Made by a program: the position numbers and the translations under genes. Shown here piece after piece: positions 17,288-26,650 of a stretch of DNA of 64,000 nucleotides. Origin of the DNA: Corynebacterium accolens. GTDB taxonomy: Bacteria > Actinomycetota > Actinomycetes > Mycobacteriales > Mycobacteriaceae. Under the pieces are notes generated by a model that was given only the letters and a program-made list of their open reading frames with translations, searched no databases and was not told the DNA's origin. The DNA is taken from assembly GCF_023520795.1 (NCBI RefSeq), contig NZ_CP046605.1, positions 1,471,438 through 1,535,437 on the forward strand, in the 5' to 3' direction. Every line of letters starts with the position of its first letter. Position 1 is the first letter of the stretch.

Positions 17288-20200
17288 ATGACACAGCATG
17301 AAACCACGACGTCGCAGGCCCCTAGCCGCGATGAACTTTTTGCAGCATTAGACAACGTCACCATCGCCGAGGCCCGCAGCTTCCGGCGCCGCCTATCGAA
17401 GGCACGCGCCCCCAAGGCCCTGCGCGAAATCGGCCAGGATATCCAGGCTGCCGCAGATCGCCTCGCGCTTGTCGATGCCGCCGTTCCCCCACTCACCTAC
17501 CCCGATTCCTTGCCCGTCAGTGGCCGCAAGGACGATATTGCCGCCGCTATTGAAGAAAACCAGGTCGTCATTATTGCCGGCGAAACTGGTTCTGGTAAGA
17601 CCACGCAGATCCCCAAGATCTGCCTCGACATCGGCCGGGGTCGCCGGGGACTTATCGGCCACACCCAACCGCGCCGCATTGCCGCACGGACCGTCGCCGA
17701 GCGCATCGCCTCCGAGCTCGACCAAGACATCGGGGAATCTGTAGGCTACGCCATCCGCTTTGATGACAAAGTCTCTGATACCACCGCGGTGAAACTTATG
17801 ACGGACGGCATTCTGCTAGCAGAAATGCAGCGCGATCGCTTCCTTAATAAATACGACACCATCATCATCGATGAAGCGCACGAACGCTCACTGAATATTG
17901 ACTTCCTCTTGGGGTATCTCAAGCGGATTCTTCCCAAGCGGCCCGATCTCAAGGTGATTATCACCTCCGCGACGATTGATCCGGAAAGTTTCGCCGAGCA
18001 CTTCGCCCAACCCGATGGCACTCCCGCGCCCATCATCGAGGTATCCGGACGCACCTACCCGGTAGAAATTCGCTACCGCCCCCTCGAATTCGAGGCCGGT
18101 GGAAAGCTGGTGGATCAGGACCCGCTCGATGGCTTAACCGAGGCCATCGAGGAGCTCATGGCAGAAGGCGACGGCGATATCCTCTGCTTTTTCCCAGGCG
18201 AGCGCGATATCCGCGATGCCATGGAAACAATCGAGGCCAAAAAATGGAAAAACGTCGAGGTCGCTCCCCTCTTCGGGCGCCTATCCAACCAGGAACAGCA
18301 CCGCGTATTTAGCAATCACCGCGGAAGGCGCATCGTTTTGGCCACCAATATCGCCGAAACCTCGCTGACCGTACCCGGAATCCGCTACGTCGTGGATACA
18401 GGCACCGCGCGAATCTCGCGCTATTCCACGCGCACCAAGGTGCAACGCCTGCCCATCGAGCCCATTTCGCAGGCCTCTGCCAACCAGCGCTCCGGTAGGT
18501 GCGGCCGCGTCGCCGATGGCATCGCCATCCGTCTCTATAGCGAGCAAGATTTTCAAAGCCGCCCGGAATTTACTGATCCGGAAATCCTGCGCACCAACCT
18601 GGCCAGCGTCATTTTGCAGATGGTCTCGCTCAAGCTCGGCGATATCGAGCAATTCCCCTTCCTCCAGCCACCCGAGTTCAAGGCCATTCGCGATGGCCTC
18701 AACCTCCTCCACGAGCTCGGTGCGCTCCAGGACAAGCACGAGAAACCGGCGCTGACCGAAACCGGCCGCAACTTGGCTCGCATCCCACTCGATCCGCGCA
18801 TGGCGCGCATGCTTATCGAGGCCCATACCAACGGCTGCCTCCACGATGTCATCGTCATCGTTGCCGCCATGACCATCCAAGACGTGCGCGAACGCCCGCT
18901 GGAGTACCAAGCGCAAGCCGATCAGGCGCACGCGCGCTTTAAAGACAAGACCTCTGACTTTTTGTCCATGCTGAAGTTGTGGGATTACATCAAACAGACC
19001 CGCAATGAGCAATCGGGCAATAGGTTCCGCAAGCGCATGAAGCAGGAGTTCCTCCACTACATGCGCATCCGCGAGTGGTTCGACCTGGTCCGCCAGCTCA
19101 AAGACGTCTCCAAGCAGCTGGGGTGGGATTACCAAGAAGGCACCGAACGCCGCTCCGACGATATTCACATCGCGCTGCTATCCGGCCTGCTGTCCAATAT
19201 CGGCGCCCGCGATGGAAATTCCAAGGAGTTCCACGGCGCGCGCAATACCCGCTTCCTTGTCTTTCCAGGCTCCGCCTTGGCCAAAAAGCCGCCCGAGTTC
19301 GTCATGGCGGCAGAGCTCGTCGAAACCTCCCGGCTCTGGGCCCGCGACGTTGCCGCCATCGATCCGGCGTGGGTGGAAAAACTCGGCGCCGACCTGCTCA
19401 AGCACAACTATTCCGATCCCACGTGGTCCCGCAAGCGCGCGGCCGCCATCGCGCACCAGAAGTCCACGCTCTACGGCGTGCCCATCGTCGCGGATCGCAC
19501 CGTGCCCTATCACCGAGTGGACCCCGTCGCTGCGCGCGATATGTTCATCCGCAATGCGCTTATCGCCGGCGAGTGGAATGCGCACCACGAATTCCTCAAG
19601 GCAAACGCGCAGGCCCTTGATGAGGCCGCCGAATACGAGGAAAAGGCCCGCCGCCGCGGCCTCATCGTGGATGAGGATACCCTCTTTGATTTCTATGACC
19701 AGCGCATTCCAGACAAGGTCACCACAGGCCGTCATTTCGATTCTTGGTGGAAGAAAAAGCGCCGCCAAGAACCCGATCTACTGAATTTCGATCCAGCCAC
19801 GCTTGTCGATGACTCCCACGACGTCACCGAAGTCTCCTTCCCCGATCACTGGCGCAAGGGCTCCATCGATTACGAGCTGGCCTATAAATTCGAACCCGGC
19901 GACCCGCTCGATGGCGTCACCGTTATGGTTCCTGTGCCCATGCTTGCCGGGCTTGATACCGAAGGCTTCGATTGGCTCGTCCCCGGCCTGCGATTCGAGC
20001 TCGTCAACGAGCTTATTCGTTCCCTTCCCAAGGCCCTGCGGCGCACCGTCGTGCCCGCCCCGGAATTTGCCGAGCGCGCCATGGAACGCCTCACCCCCTT
20101 CGAAGGCCCCCTTACCCAGCAGCTTGCCGATGTCCTGCGCGAGCTCGGCGGCCACGGCATCAACGCCTCCGACTTCCAACCGGACAAGCTGCCGGATCAT

Positions 20201-21190
20201 TTGCGGATGAACTACGCGGCCATCGACAAGCGTGGCACCATCATCGATTCCGATAGGGACCTTGCCGCCCTGCGCGAGCGCCAGGCCGGCCACATTAAAT
20301 CGTCCGTCTCGCGGGTAAGCCGCACCGCCGAATCCACCGCGGTCAGCGAATGGACCGACGATACCCTCGGCACCGTTGACGAGACCGTCACCACCACCGT
20401 CGACGGCCACGAAGTCACCGCCTACCCAGCGCTGGTGGCCACCAAGGAAGGCGTTGAGCTTAAGGTTCATCCCACCAAGGCGGCTGCCGATGCCGCCATG
20501 GTCACCACCACCCTCACGCTTTTGATGCGCGAGATTTCCGTCTCGACCGCGCAAATGGTCAAGGGGCTTCCCCTGCAGCAGCGCGTCGCCGTGGATTCTT
20601 ATCCGCATGGCGGCGCCGACGGCCTGGTCAATGACGCCCGCGTAGCGGCAATCCGCGACCTCATGCTCGAGGCCGGCGGCCCCGTGCGCTCGCCAGAGGC
20701 ATTTTCCGAGCTCAAGGATACCGTGAAACCGCAGGTTCCCGGCCGCGTGCGGCAATCAATCGTCTCGATCGCGCCTGGCTTGGCTGAGTACTCCAACCTC
20801 CGCGCCGAACTTTCCCAGTGGGACGGTCCCGCCATCGACGATATGGAAAAGCAACTCGCGTTCCTTCTTCCGCCGAATGCCATCACCGTGCACGGGTCCG
20901 CACACCTGCGACACCTTCCCCGCTACATCCAGGCAATGCGGATCCGTCTGGAGGACATGTCGCTCGATCCGGATCGCGATGCCGACCGCCAGGCCGAGGT
21001 CGATAACGCCAAGGCCTACCTGGCAAACCGCCTCCGAAACCTCCCCGCGGGCCGCGAAAAGACACGCGAGGTCAAGGACATCCACTGGATGATCGAGGAA
21101 TTGCGGGTCTCGCTCTTTGCCCAGCGCCTCGGCACGGCGCACGCGGTGTCCCTGCGGAGGATCCAAAAGGCAGTGGATAAATTGCGCTAG
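17288..21190 (+). CDS. hrpA: ATP-dependent RNA helicase HrpA
   Basis: A 1300-residue DEAH-box helicase of normal HrpA length. Walker A is GETGSGKTTQ (about residue 98), motif II is DEAH in TIIIDEAHERSLN, motif III is TSATI, and QRSGRCGRV is motif VI. It continues with the HA2 and OB-fold domains of DEAH helicases and the long C-terminal DUF3418-type region of HrpA. The protein acts on ribosome-bound or structured RNA, including rescue of stalled ribosomes in E. coli. It stands alone, divergent from the membrane protein gene. The start ATG at 17288 has only a weak ribosome-binding site. Confidence 0.95.
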   Translation: MTQHETTTSQAPSRDELFAALDNVTIAEARSFRRRLSKARAPKALREIGQDIQAAADRLALVDAAVPPLTYPDSLPVSGRKDDIAAAIEENQVVIIAGETGSGKTTQIPKICLDIGRGRRGLIGHTQPRRIAARTVAERIASELDQDIGESVGYAIRFDDKVSDTTAVKLMTDGILLAEMQRDRFLNKYDTIIIDEAHERSLNIDFLLGYLKRILPKRPDLKVIITSATIDPESFAEHFAQPDGTPAPIIEVSGRTYPVEIRYRPLEFEAGGKLVDQDPLDGLTEAIEELMAEGDGDILCFFPGERDIRDAMETIEAKKWKNVEVAPLFGRLSNQEQHRVFSNHRGRRIVLATNIAETSLTVPGIRYVVDTGTARISRYSTRTKVQRLPIEPISQASANQRSGRCGRVADGIAIRLYSEQDFQSRPEFTDPEILRTNLASVILQMVSLKLGDIEQFPFLQPPEFKAIRDGLNLLHELGALQDKHEKPALTETGRNLARIPLDPRMARMLIEAHTNGCLHDVIVIVAAMTIQDVRERPLEYQAQADQAHARFKDKTSDFLSMLKLWDYIKQTRNEQSGNRFRKRMKQEFLHYMRIREWFDLVRQLKDVSKQLGWDYQEGTERRSDDIHIALLSGLLSNIGARDGNSKEFHGARNTRFLVFPGSALAKKPPEFVMAAELVETSRLWARDVAAIDPAWVEKLGADLLKHNYSDPTWSRKRAAAIAHQKSTLYGVPIVADRTVPYHRVDPVAARDMFIRNALIAGEWNAHHEFLKANAQALDEAAEYEEKARRRGLIVDEDTLFDFYDQRIPDKVTTGRHFDSWWKKKRRQEPDLLNFDPATLVDDSHDVTEVSFPDHWRKGSIDYELAYKFEPGDPLDGVTVMVPVPMLAGLDTEGFDWLVPGLRFELVNELIRSLPKALRRTVVPAPEFAERAMERLTPFEGPLTQQLADVLRELGGHGINASDFQPDKLPDHLRMNYAAIDKRGTIIDSDRDLAALRERQAGHIKSSVSRVSRTAESTAVSEWTDDTLGTVDETVTTTVDGHEVTAYPALVATKEGVELKVHPTKAAADAAMVTTTLTLLMREISVSTAQMVKGLPLQQRVAVDSYPHGGADGLVNDARVAAIRDLMLEAGGPVRSPEAFSELKDTVKPQVPGRVRQSIVSIAPGLAEYSNLRAELSQWDGPAIDDMEKQLAFLLPPNAITVHGSAHLRHLPRYIQAMRIRLEDMSLDPDRDADRQAEVDNAKAYLANRLRNLPAGREKTREVKDIHWMIEELRVSLFAQRLGTAHAVSLRRIQKAVDKLR

Positions 21191-21382
21191 TCACCCCAAC
21201 CTCACGTTCCCGCCGCCCGGCCGGCCATACCTAAGCTAAAAATCTGCTTACTCGGCCGCCGGCGGCGTAAACATTGGGCAGGCCCTAACGAAACGATGCA
21301 CCCAAAAGGCCAGTTAAGACTGCTTCGATCCTGCGCAGGAACGGCTGTATAACTGCTGAGAAATCGTCCTACACTGCGCAGT

Positions 21383-21841
21383 TTAAAGGTCCCCGCGATC
21401 GCGGCGCCGCATCAAACGAATCTCCGATTCAAAGTCATCCGCGCTCTCGAATGATTTATACACCGAGGCAAAGCGCAGATATGCAACCTCGTCTAGGTCA
21501 CGCAGCGGCTCAAGGATCGCTAGCCCGATTTCGTTGGCGTTTACCTGCGAGGACCCGTGCCCCCGCACCGTTTCCTCAACCTCTTGGGCCAACTTTTTTA
21601 AGGCATCATCGCTAACGTCGCGACCCTGGCATGCGCGCCTAACCCCCCGAATGAGTTTATCCCGGCTAAATGGCTCAGCGAGGCCATTTCTCTTAACAAC
21701 CAGCAGTACGGCCTTTTCCACAGTGGTGAAGCGTCCCTTACAGGAAGCACACTCCCGCCGGCGCCGTATCGATGCGCCGGCATCAACCACGCGCGAGTCA
21801 ATAACGCGGGATTGTTCGTTATGGCAAAACGGGCAGTACAC
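21383..21841 (-). CDS. nrdR: transcriptional repressor of ribonucleotide reductase genes NrdR
   Basis: A 152-residue repressor with a zinc ribbon (Cys3, Cys6, Cys31, Cys34 in YCPFC and ECASC) and an ATP-cone (about residues 50-140: [20 protein letters not shown]). It senses ATP/dATP and represses nrd operons. Length is canonical. In actinobacteria nrdR regularly lies beside lexA, as here with divS between. The 190-base gap to hrpA contains a 10-base palindrome (CCTGCGCAGG) but nothing else I can name, and the 207-base gap to divS holds no gene. Confidence 0.96.
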   Translation of the reverse strand: MYCPFCHNEQSRVIDSRVVDAGASIRRRRECASCKGRFTTVEKAVLLVVKRNGLAEPFSRDKLIRGVRRACQGRDVSDDALKKLAQEVEETVRGHGSSQVNANEIGLAILEPLRDLDEVAYLRFASVYKSFESADDFESEIRLMRRRDRGDL

Positions 21842-22048
21842 ACTAGTCCTTTCGCTAATTTAGCTTCTCGGTTTAGTTTACCTCCCACGGCCAAGCCAAA
21901 AACCTGACACCATTGCGCCAGACTCCTCCTACTCGAGTGCCTGTCTCCGTGAAGCAAGCGGGCCTTATCTGCGGCCGGGAAGACAAGCTGCTGCCTAAAA
22001 GGCTCTAAGCCTTAAACCCCCGAAGTGCCTGCTTTTGTACACGCAGCA

Positions 22049-22453
22049 CTACTGTCCGATCGCTGCTTCTACTTGCTGTACCGAAGCGCCAGGATCAGTC
22101 GGCGTTTCAGCGCTCGTACCCATCAGCCCGCCGGCAACCGTGCCGAAAAATACGGCAGCACCAAATACTGCACCGAGGAGGTAATTCTTGCGCGAACTAT
22201 GCGCATCGTCTTCTTCCATCGGCCTGTTCGCGAAATCAGGTAAGGAACGTTCATCAGTCCACGTATTCGAATAACCTTCACGGTTCGTTCGATATACGGA
22301 ATTTAAAGTCCTGATTTCCCCCTTTTCGGAAGGAGAATGCTGCACGCCCCAGCTTTGATCATCAATATCCCAAATAGCGGCTGAAGGGACGATCTGTGGA
22401 CGTGCCGCGCGCTGTTTGACCATGTTATTGCGAGAGTGAAGTAGTTGAGACAT
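22049..22453 (-). CDS. divS: DivS-like SOS cell-division inhibitor, single-pass membrane protein
   Basis: A 134-residue protein with a basic, Gln/Arg-rich N-terminal half, one transmembrane segment (about residues 91-112: YLLGAVFGAAVFFGTVAGGLMG) and a short outer tail of some 20 residues. It has the place of C. glutamicum divS and M. tuberculosis Rv2719c: divergent from lexA with LexA-box-like sequences between. DivS halts division during DNA damage. Unlike Rv2719c there is no LysM or hydrolase domain. The identity rests on position, topology and length more than on sequence signature. The start ATG at 22451-22453 follows GAAAGGAAAG. Confidence 0.72.
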   Translation of the reverse strand: MSQLLHSRNNMVKQRAARPQIVPSAAIWDIDDQSWGVQHSPSEKGEIRTLNSVYRTNREGYSNTWTDERSLPDFANRPMEEDDAHSSRKNYLLGAVFGAAVFFGTVAGGLMGTSAETPTDPGASVQQVEAAIGQ

Positions 22454-22516
22454 TGCTTTCCTTTCGACGACCGCCGTAAGTCTAAAGCGGCCCCTTGACA
22501 CAACAAGAGCTCAATG

Positions 22517-22611
22517 TCGCTCCTGTGTTCGAGATTGTTTCTATGTTCGATTTATAGCACCACTTCGAAAACCTGTCCAGTTTTTCGCGTAAATCTCGAA
22601 CGCTTGTACTT
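22517..22611. promoter_or_regulatory. cluster of LexA (SOS) box-like sites between divS and lexA
   Basis: The corynebacterial SOS box is TCGAA(A/C)A-NN-TGTTCGA. TCGAAAACCTGTCCAG (22565-22580) matches the first 12 positions. TCGCTCCTGTGTTCGA (22517-22532) keeps the TGTTCGA half, as does TGTTCGA at 22544-22550, and TCGAACGCTTGTACTT (22596-22611) is a weaker match. Divergent placement supports LexA control of divS and lexA. Confidence 0.6.
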
Positions 22612-22706
22612 TTCGTGCTACAAATGAGTTATGGCACGCAGGTGTCACCCAGTCCCTTTTCAAGCTATGAACGCAGAACCTCAGACCCCTTAGCTAGGAG
22701 CCGCAC

Positions 22707-23417
22707 ATGGGCCGCAAGAAAGCAAGCACCGCAAAGAACGATTACGCCTCCCTTTCCGAAAGGCAACGCCGCATCCTTAACGTCATCAGCGATGCAGTGA
22801 TGCTCCGCGGTTACCCGCCCAGCATCCGCGAAATTGGTGACGCCGCCGGCCTGCAATCCACCTCGTCCGTGGCCTATCAGCTCAAGCAACTGGAGGAAAA
22901 GGGCTTCTTGCGCCGCGATCCCAATAAACCCCGCGCGGTCGACGTACGCCACCTCAACACTGACGACGCCGAAAAGAAGCCGGGCCGCAAGGCTAAGGAC
23001 GTCCCCGATACCTCTGCCCGCGGCCCTGAAGAGTCTGCCGCCGTAGCTTATATTCCCGTCGTTGGCCGCATCGCCGCCGGTGCACCAATCACTGCAGAGG
23101 AAAATATCGACACGTATTTCCCCATGCCAGACGAGGTCGTCGGCGGAGGAGAGCTTTATATGCTGCAGGTCGTGGGCGATTCCATGCAGGATGCCGGCAT
23201 CCTCAACGGCGACTGGGTCATCATCCGGTCGCAATCGGTGGCTGAGGAAGGCGAGTTTGTCGCCGCGCTTCTCGATGGCTCCGAGGCCACCGTCAAGGAA
23301 TTCCACCGCGATTCCTCTGGCGTATGGCTCCTTCCGCACAACGATGCCTATCCGCCCATCAACGGCGATGATGCGGAAATTATGGGCAAGGTAGTATCCG
23401 TCTTCCGCAAACTCTAG
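22707..23417 (+). CDS. lexA: SOS-response repressor and self-cleaving protease LexA
   Basis: A 236-residue LexA. The winged helix spans about 12-75 ([33 protein letters not shown]). The cleavage site Ala124-Gly125 is in GRIAAGAP. Catalytic Ser159 is in VGDSMQDAG and Lys197 in ATVKEF. RecA filaments trigger cleavage, relieving repression of divS, recA and other SOS genes. The linker between domains (about 82-110) is Lys/Asp-rich and longer than in E. coli, as in other actinobacteria. Box-like sites upstream imply autoregulation. Confidence 0.97.
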   Translation: MGRKKASTAKNDYASLSERQRRILNVISDAVMLRGYPPSIREIGDAAGLQSTSSVAYQLKQLEEKGFLRRDPNKPRAVDVRHLNTDDAEKKPGRKAKDVPDTSARGPEESAAVAYIPVVGRIAAGAPITAEENIDTYFPMPDEVVGGGELYMLQVVGDSMQDAGILNGDWVIIRSQSVAEEGEFVAALLDGSEATVKEFHRDSSGVWLLPHNDAYPPINGDDAEIMGKVVSVFRKL

Positions 23418-23900
23418 GCCCCGGCCAGCTACTTTAACCAAGCCGCACGCGGGTGTTCGCCTGCGGTTGTTGTCGCCGCCGACACTCTGCGCCCGCTTTC
23501 TTGAAACCCGCTCTTTGCACTTCGTACGCTGCCCTGTTCCCCGCATAGGGAGCAGGGCCATACGAGTTTTAACGCATTCCACGCCTTTCTACCTCGCAAT
23601 CGCGCCCCAAAAAGCCAACTTAAGCGCGCGGGGTTTATTGAGAAAGCACCCCCGAAATAACGGATCCGTAAGTTAAGCGCTACTAGGGTTGGCTTTCAAC
23701 TAGGGCAAATAAAGCTGACTGACCTGCGGCTTTTATCCCAAACCAGACAACAGCGCACACCTTAATTTTTGTTTTCGTCCGATTACCGCCGAATTTTGAC
23801 ACAATGGAGGGAGAAATCCCACATCAGTTAGCTTTCACCGAGCGCCTGCATTCGCAGATGGAGTAACCGCCCGGCCGAAGGCGAGGAGCAAGGAGGGTCC
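23418..23900 (+). other. 483-base intergenic region between lexA and sugR with hairpins
   Basis: No gene is visible. CCGCA.GCG/CGC.TGCGG (23443-23466) is a likely lexA terminator. A strong hairpin, GCCCTGTTCCC/GGGAGCAGGGC (23531-23541/23548-23558), is extended by CGTA/TACG (23523/23561) and followed by GAGTTTT. AGCCAAC (23613) and GTTGGCT (23688) are inverted, and TTAAGCGC occurs twice (23620, 23673). Transcription of a small RNA ending at the second hairpin is possible but unproven. Confidence 0.5.
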
Positions 23901-24683
23901 GTGTACGCAGAGGAGCGACGCCGCCAGATCGCGTCCCAAACTGCAGTTGAGGGTCGCGTTAACGTAACCGATTTATCAGAGCGTTTCGAGGTGACTGCTG
24001 AAACCATTCGGCGCGACCTAGCCGTACTGGATCGTGAGGGCGTTGTCCACCGCGTTCACGGCGGCGCCGTGGCTTCGCAAGCCTTCCAGACCGCGGAGCT
24101 CACCCTCGATACCCGCCAGCGTTCCGCATCTGGGGCCAAGGCCGCCATCGCGCACGCCGCGCTCGACTTCCTTCCCCCTGGCGGCGGCAGCATATTCCTG
24201 GACGCCGGCACCACGATTAATACCTTTGCCGAGCTCATTAGCCAACAATACCCGCAGGCGCAGTTCAATATCGTCTCCAATAGCCTGCCCATCGCACTGT
24301 CGCTAGCCAATAGCGGCGTTCCCGATGTCCAGCTCCTCGGCGGGACCGTACGCGCTATCACCCAGGCCGTCGTCGGCGATACCGCCCTGCGCACCATGGC
24401 GCTCATGCGCGCCGATGTCGCCTTCATCGGTACCAATGCGTTGACCCTCGATCACGGCTTGTCGACAGCCGATTCCCAAGAAGCAGCCATCAAATCCGCC
24501 TTCGTCACGAATGCCCACAAGGTCGTGGTCATGTGTGATTCCAGCAAATTGGGCAACGACTACCTGGTGAGCTTCGCCTCCATTGCAGATATCGATGTCG
24601 TCATCACCGATTCCGGCGCGCCGGAATCCTTCGTCGATGCCCTGCGCGAGCGAGAGATCGATGTCGTGCTCGCCAGCGAATAG
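23901..24683 (+). CDS. sugR: DeoR-family regulator of sugar uptake, SugR
   Basis: A 260-residue DeoR-type protein: N-terminal helix-turn-helix (residues 3-55, with VTDLSERFEVTAETIRRDL and HRVHGGAV) and a C-terminal sugar-phosphate sensor of the phosphosugar-isomerase fold (about 75-250, GGGSIFLDAGTTI, NSLPIALSLA). In C. glutamicum SugR represses ptsG, ptsF, ptsS, ptsH, ptsI and ldhA, with release by sugar phosphates. It occupies the same position, between lexA and ptsI. It starts at GTG 23901, directed by AAGGAGG a few bases upstream. Confidence 0.88.
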   Translation: MYAEERRRQIASQTAVEGRVNVTDLSERFEVTAETIRRDLAVLDREGVVHRVHGGAVASQAFQTAELTLDTRQRSASGAKAAIAHAALDFLPPGGGSIFLDAGTTINTFAELISQQYPQAQFNIVSNSLPIALSLANSGVPDVQLLGGTVRAITQAVVGDTALRTMALMRADVAFIGTNALTLDHGLSTADSQEAAIKSAFVTNAHKVVVMCDSSKLGNDYLVSFASIADIDVVITDSGAPESFVDALREREIDVVLASE

Positions 24684-24701
24684 CTCCAGCATGCGCACGA
24701 C

Positions 24702-24747
24702 TTCGCCCTCCCTACGTTGACATCTAGGCAGGGAGGGCGAACCCTTT
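24702..24747. terminator. bidirectional terminator between sugR and ptsI
   Basis: TTCGCCCTCCCT (24702-24713) pairs perfectly with AGGGAGGGCGAA (24730-24741), followed by CCCTTTT; the genes converge here. Confidence 0.9.
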
Positions 24748-24752
24748 TGCCG

Positions 24753-26441
24753 TTAGTTGAACTTTTCTATCTGCTCCATCGCTGCGGCGCGGGCGGCGGA
24801 TGGGCCTTCGGAGTTGAGGGCGGCATCGGCAAGCTGTTGGCACTGGTCAAAGGTCAGCTCGGCCAATTGGGCACCAACGCCGGCGACTGCGGTCGATGCA
24901 GCAGACAAGGAGTTGACGCCTAGGCCGGTCAATACGCAGGCCAATAGCGGATCGGCCGCGGCCTCGCCGCACACGCCAACCGGTACGTTGTATTCGTGCC
25001 CCGCAATGCAGGTGTGCTGGATAAGCCGCAGCACGGCCGGCTGCCAGGGGTCGGTGAGGTACGCAAGCTGCGGTGACAGGCGGTCAGCGGCCATCGTGTA
25101 CTGGGTGAGGTCATTGGTGCCGATGGATACGAAGTCCAGATGCGGCATGATCTTATCTGCCATCAGCGCTGCTGCGGGCACCTCAATCATCGCGCCCGCG
25201 GTCAGGCCGCGCTCCCGGCACAGCTCCGCAAACCACTGGGCTTCCTTCGACGTCGCCACCATCGGTGCCATGACCCAGGTTTCGGCATCGTCGCCGCGGG
25301 ACTCCGCGGCCTGGGCGATGGCGTCCAACTGGCGCGTCAACAGGGACTCATTATCGCGGGCAATGCGCAGGCCGCGCACACCCAATGCCGGGTTCTCCTC
25401 AGAGGACAGCGTGGCATAAGAAATCGGCTTATCGGAGCCAGCATCCAAGGTGCGCACCACGACCTTGGAATCGGGGTAGGCGTTGAAGACCTTTCTGTAA
25501 ATCTTTGCCTGCTCGTCAACGGAAGGCTCCTCGCTCGCGGACAGGAACGACAACTCCGTGCGGTAGAGGCCAATGCCCTCTGCCTGCGAGTCGGAAGCGA
25601 TGCGGGCGGCGTTGCCATCGGCCACGTTAGCCAACAGCTGCACGCGGTGGCCATCCTTGGTTTGCGCCGGCCCAGTCCATTCGGCCACGCGGGCGGCGCG
25701 CTCGCGGTATTCCGCGACCGCCTTGGTGGATTCTTCCTCGTCCGCACCCAGCGTCACGGTTCCAAGCGCACCGTCGACGAAGACCAGCGTGCCGCTTTCA
25801 ATCTCCCGCAGCTTATTTCCCACGGCGACGATGCACGGAATATCGAGCTGGCGGGCGATGATCGCGGTGTGGCTGGTGGGCCCGCCCAGCTCGGTAACGA
25901 GCGCGCGAATATGCGCGGTATCCAGGGTGGCGGTATCGGCGGGCGCGAGGTCATCGGCAAAAAGCACCGCTTGGCCCTCCACCATGGGCAAACCAGGCTC
26001 CTGCTCGCCGCGCAGCTGGGCGATGACGCGGTCGCGCACGTCCTTCAGATCGGTGGTGCGCTCGGCCATGACGCCGCCGGCCGCCTCAAACATGGTGACG
26101 AACTTATCCGTGGCTCCCACCGTGGCGAACTCGGCATTCTTGCCCGAGCGAATATTCTTGCGCACGGCCTTGTGCCACCCGCGGTCCTTGACCATGCCGG
26201 CGGTTGCGGTCAGCACTTCCGAGGCTTGGCCCTCGGCGGCTGCGGCGCGGTTTTCCAAGCGGCTGGCGACGACATCGACTGCCTCGAGGAAGCGATCGTA
26301 TTCGGCTTCGCTGCTGGCCTCTTGGTCAATACTTCCTTCAGTGGGCAGGTCCGGGCGGGGGCGCACCCATACGGCTTCTGCATAGGCAACTCCAGCGACA
26401 ACGCCGGTTCCTTTAACAGTGGACTGAAGCGTATTTTCCAT
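24753..26441 (-). CDS. ptsI: phosphoenolpyruvate-protein phosphotransferase, enzyme I
   Basis: A 562-residue EI of the sugar phosphotransferase system. It takes phosphate from PEP onto His191 (GGPTSHTAIIAR) and passes it to HPr. The C-terminal PEP-binding barrel includes RTLDAGSDKP, NPALGVRGLR, SIGTNDLTQY and the active-site Cys in PVGVCGEAA. Length is normal. It is transcribed divergently from fruK-ptsF-ptsH across a 209-base gap, so all general and fructose-specific components lie together, as in C. glutamicum. The start at 26441 has GAAGGAAG upstream. It carries a copy of the dispersed 13-mer near its C-terminus (24822-24834). Confidence 0.97.
   Translation of the reverse strand: MENTLQSTVKGTGVVAGVAYAEAVWVRPRPDLPTEGSIDQEASSEAEYDRFLEAVDVVASRLENRAAAAEGQASEVLTATAGMVKDRGWHKAVRKNIRSGKNAEFATVGATDKFVTMFEAAGGVMAERTTDLKDVRDRVIAQLRGEQEPGLPMVEGQAVLFADDLAPADTATLDTAHIRALVTELGGPTSHTAIIARQLDIPCIVAVGNKLREIESGTLVFVDGALGTVTLGADEEESTKAVAEYRERAARVAEWTGPAQTKDGHRVQLLANVADGNAARIASDSQAEGIGLYRTELSFLSASEEPSVDEQAKIYRKVFNAYPDSKVVVRTLDAGSDKPISYATLSSEENPALGVRGLRIARDNESLLTRQLDAIAQAAESRGDDAETWVMAPMVATSKEAQWFAELCRERGLTAGAMIEVPAAALMADKIMPHLDFVSIGTNDLTQYTMAADRLSPQLAYLTDPWQPAVLRLIQHTCIAGHEYNVPVGVCGEAAADPLLACVLTGLGVNSLSAASTAVAGVGAQLAELTFDQCQQLADAALNSEGPSAARAAAMEQIEKFN
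24822..24834 (+). repeat. dispersed 13-base word GGCATCGGCAAGC
   Basis: Exact copy within ptsI (antisense to coding), where it codes LADAA on the minus strand. Confidence 0.5.
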
Positions 26442-26650
26442 GGCGATACTTCCTTCGAAGATAGCGGCTTATTTATTTCCAGATCATCACAAATCCAACA
26501 GAAATGCAATGTATGCCACACGGTTTCTATTGACTTTCCAACACAATCGGGCAAGAATAAACATTTACGGCGGGCTTAAGCGCGAGTTTCAACCGGACCG
26601 ACTGCGTGTGGCCCCCAATATACGCACTCTGCGAAAGGGATAAGTTCTCG
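26442..26650. promoter_or_regulatory. divergent promoter region of ptsI and fruK
   Basis: The 209-base AT-rich gap between start codons carries TTGACT (about 26531) toward fruK with an AAGAAT/TAAACA segment about 17 bases on, and a TACATT element facing ptsI. SugR sites are expected here from C. glutamicum, but I cannot assign one with confidence. Confidence 0.4.

Noticed and set aside
18281-20755. Long minus-strand frames opposite hrpA (295 and 325 codons)
   Set aside because: These are shadows of hrpA, produced by its codon bias; no ribosome-binding sites or family motifs.
25140-26579. 479-codon plus-strand open frame opposite ptsI
   Set aside because: It is antisense to a certain gene, has a His/Gly/Arg-rich composition typical of high-GC shadow frames, and has no recognisable domain.
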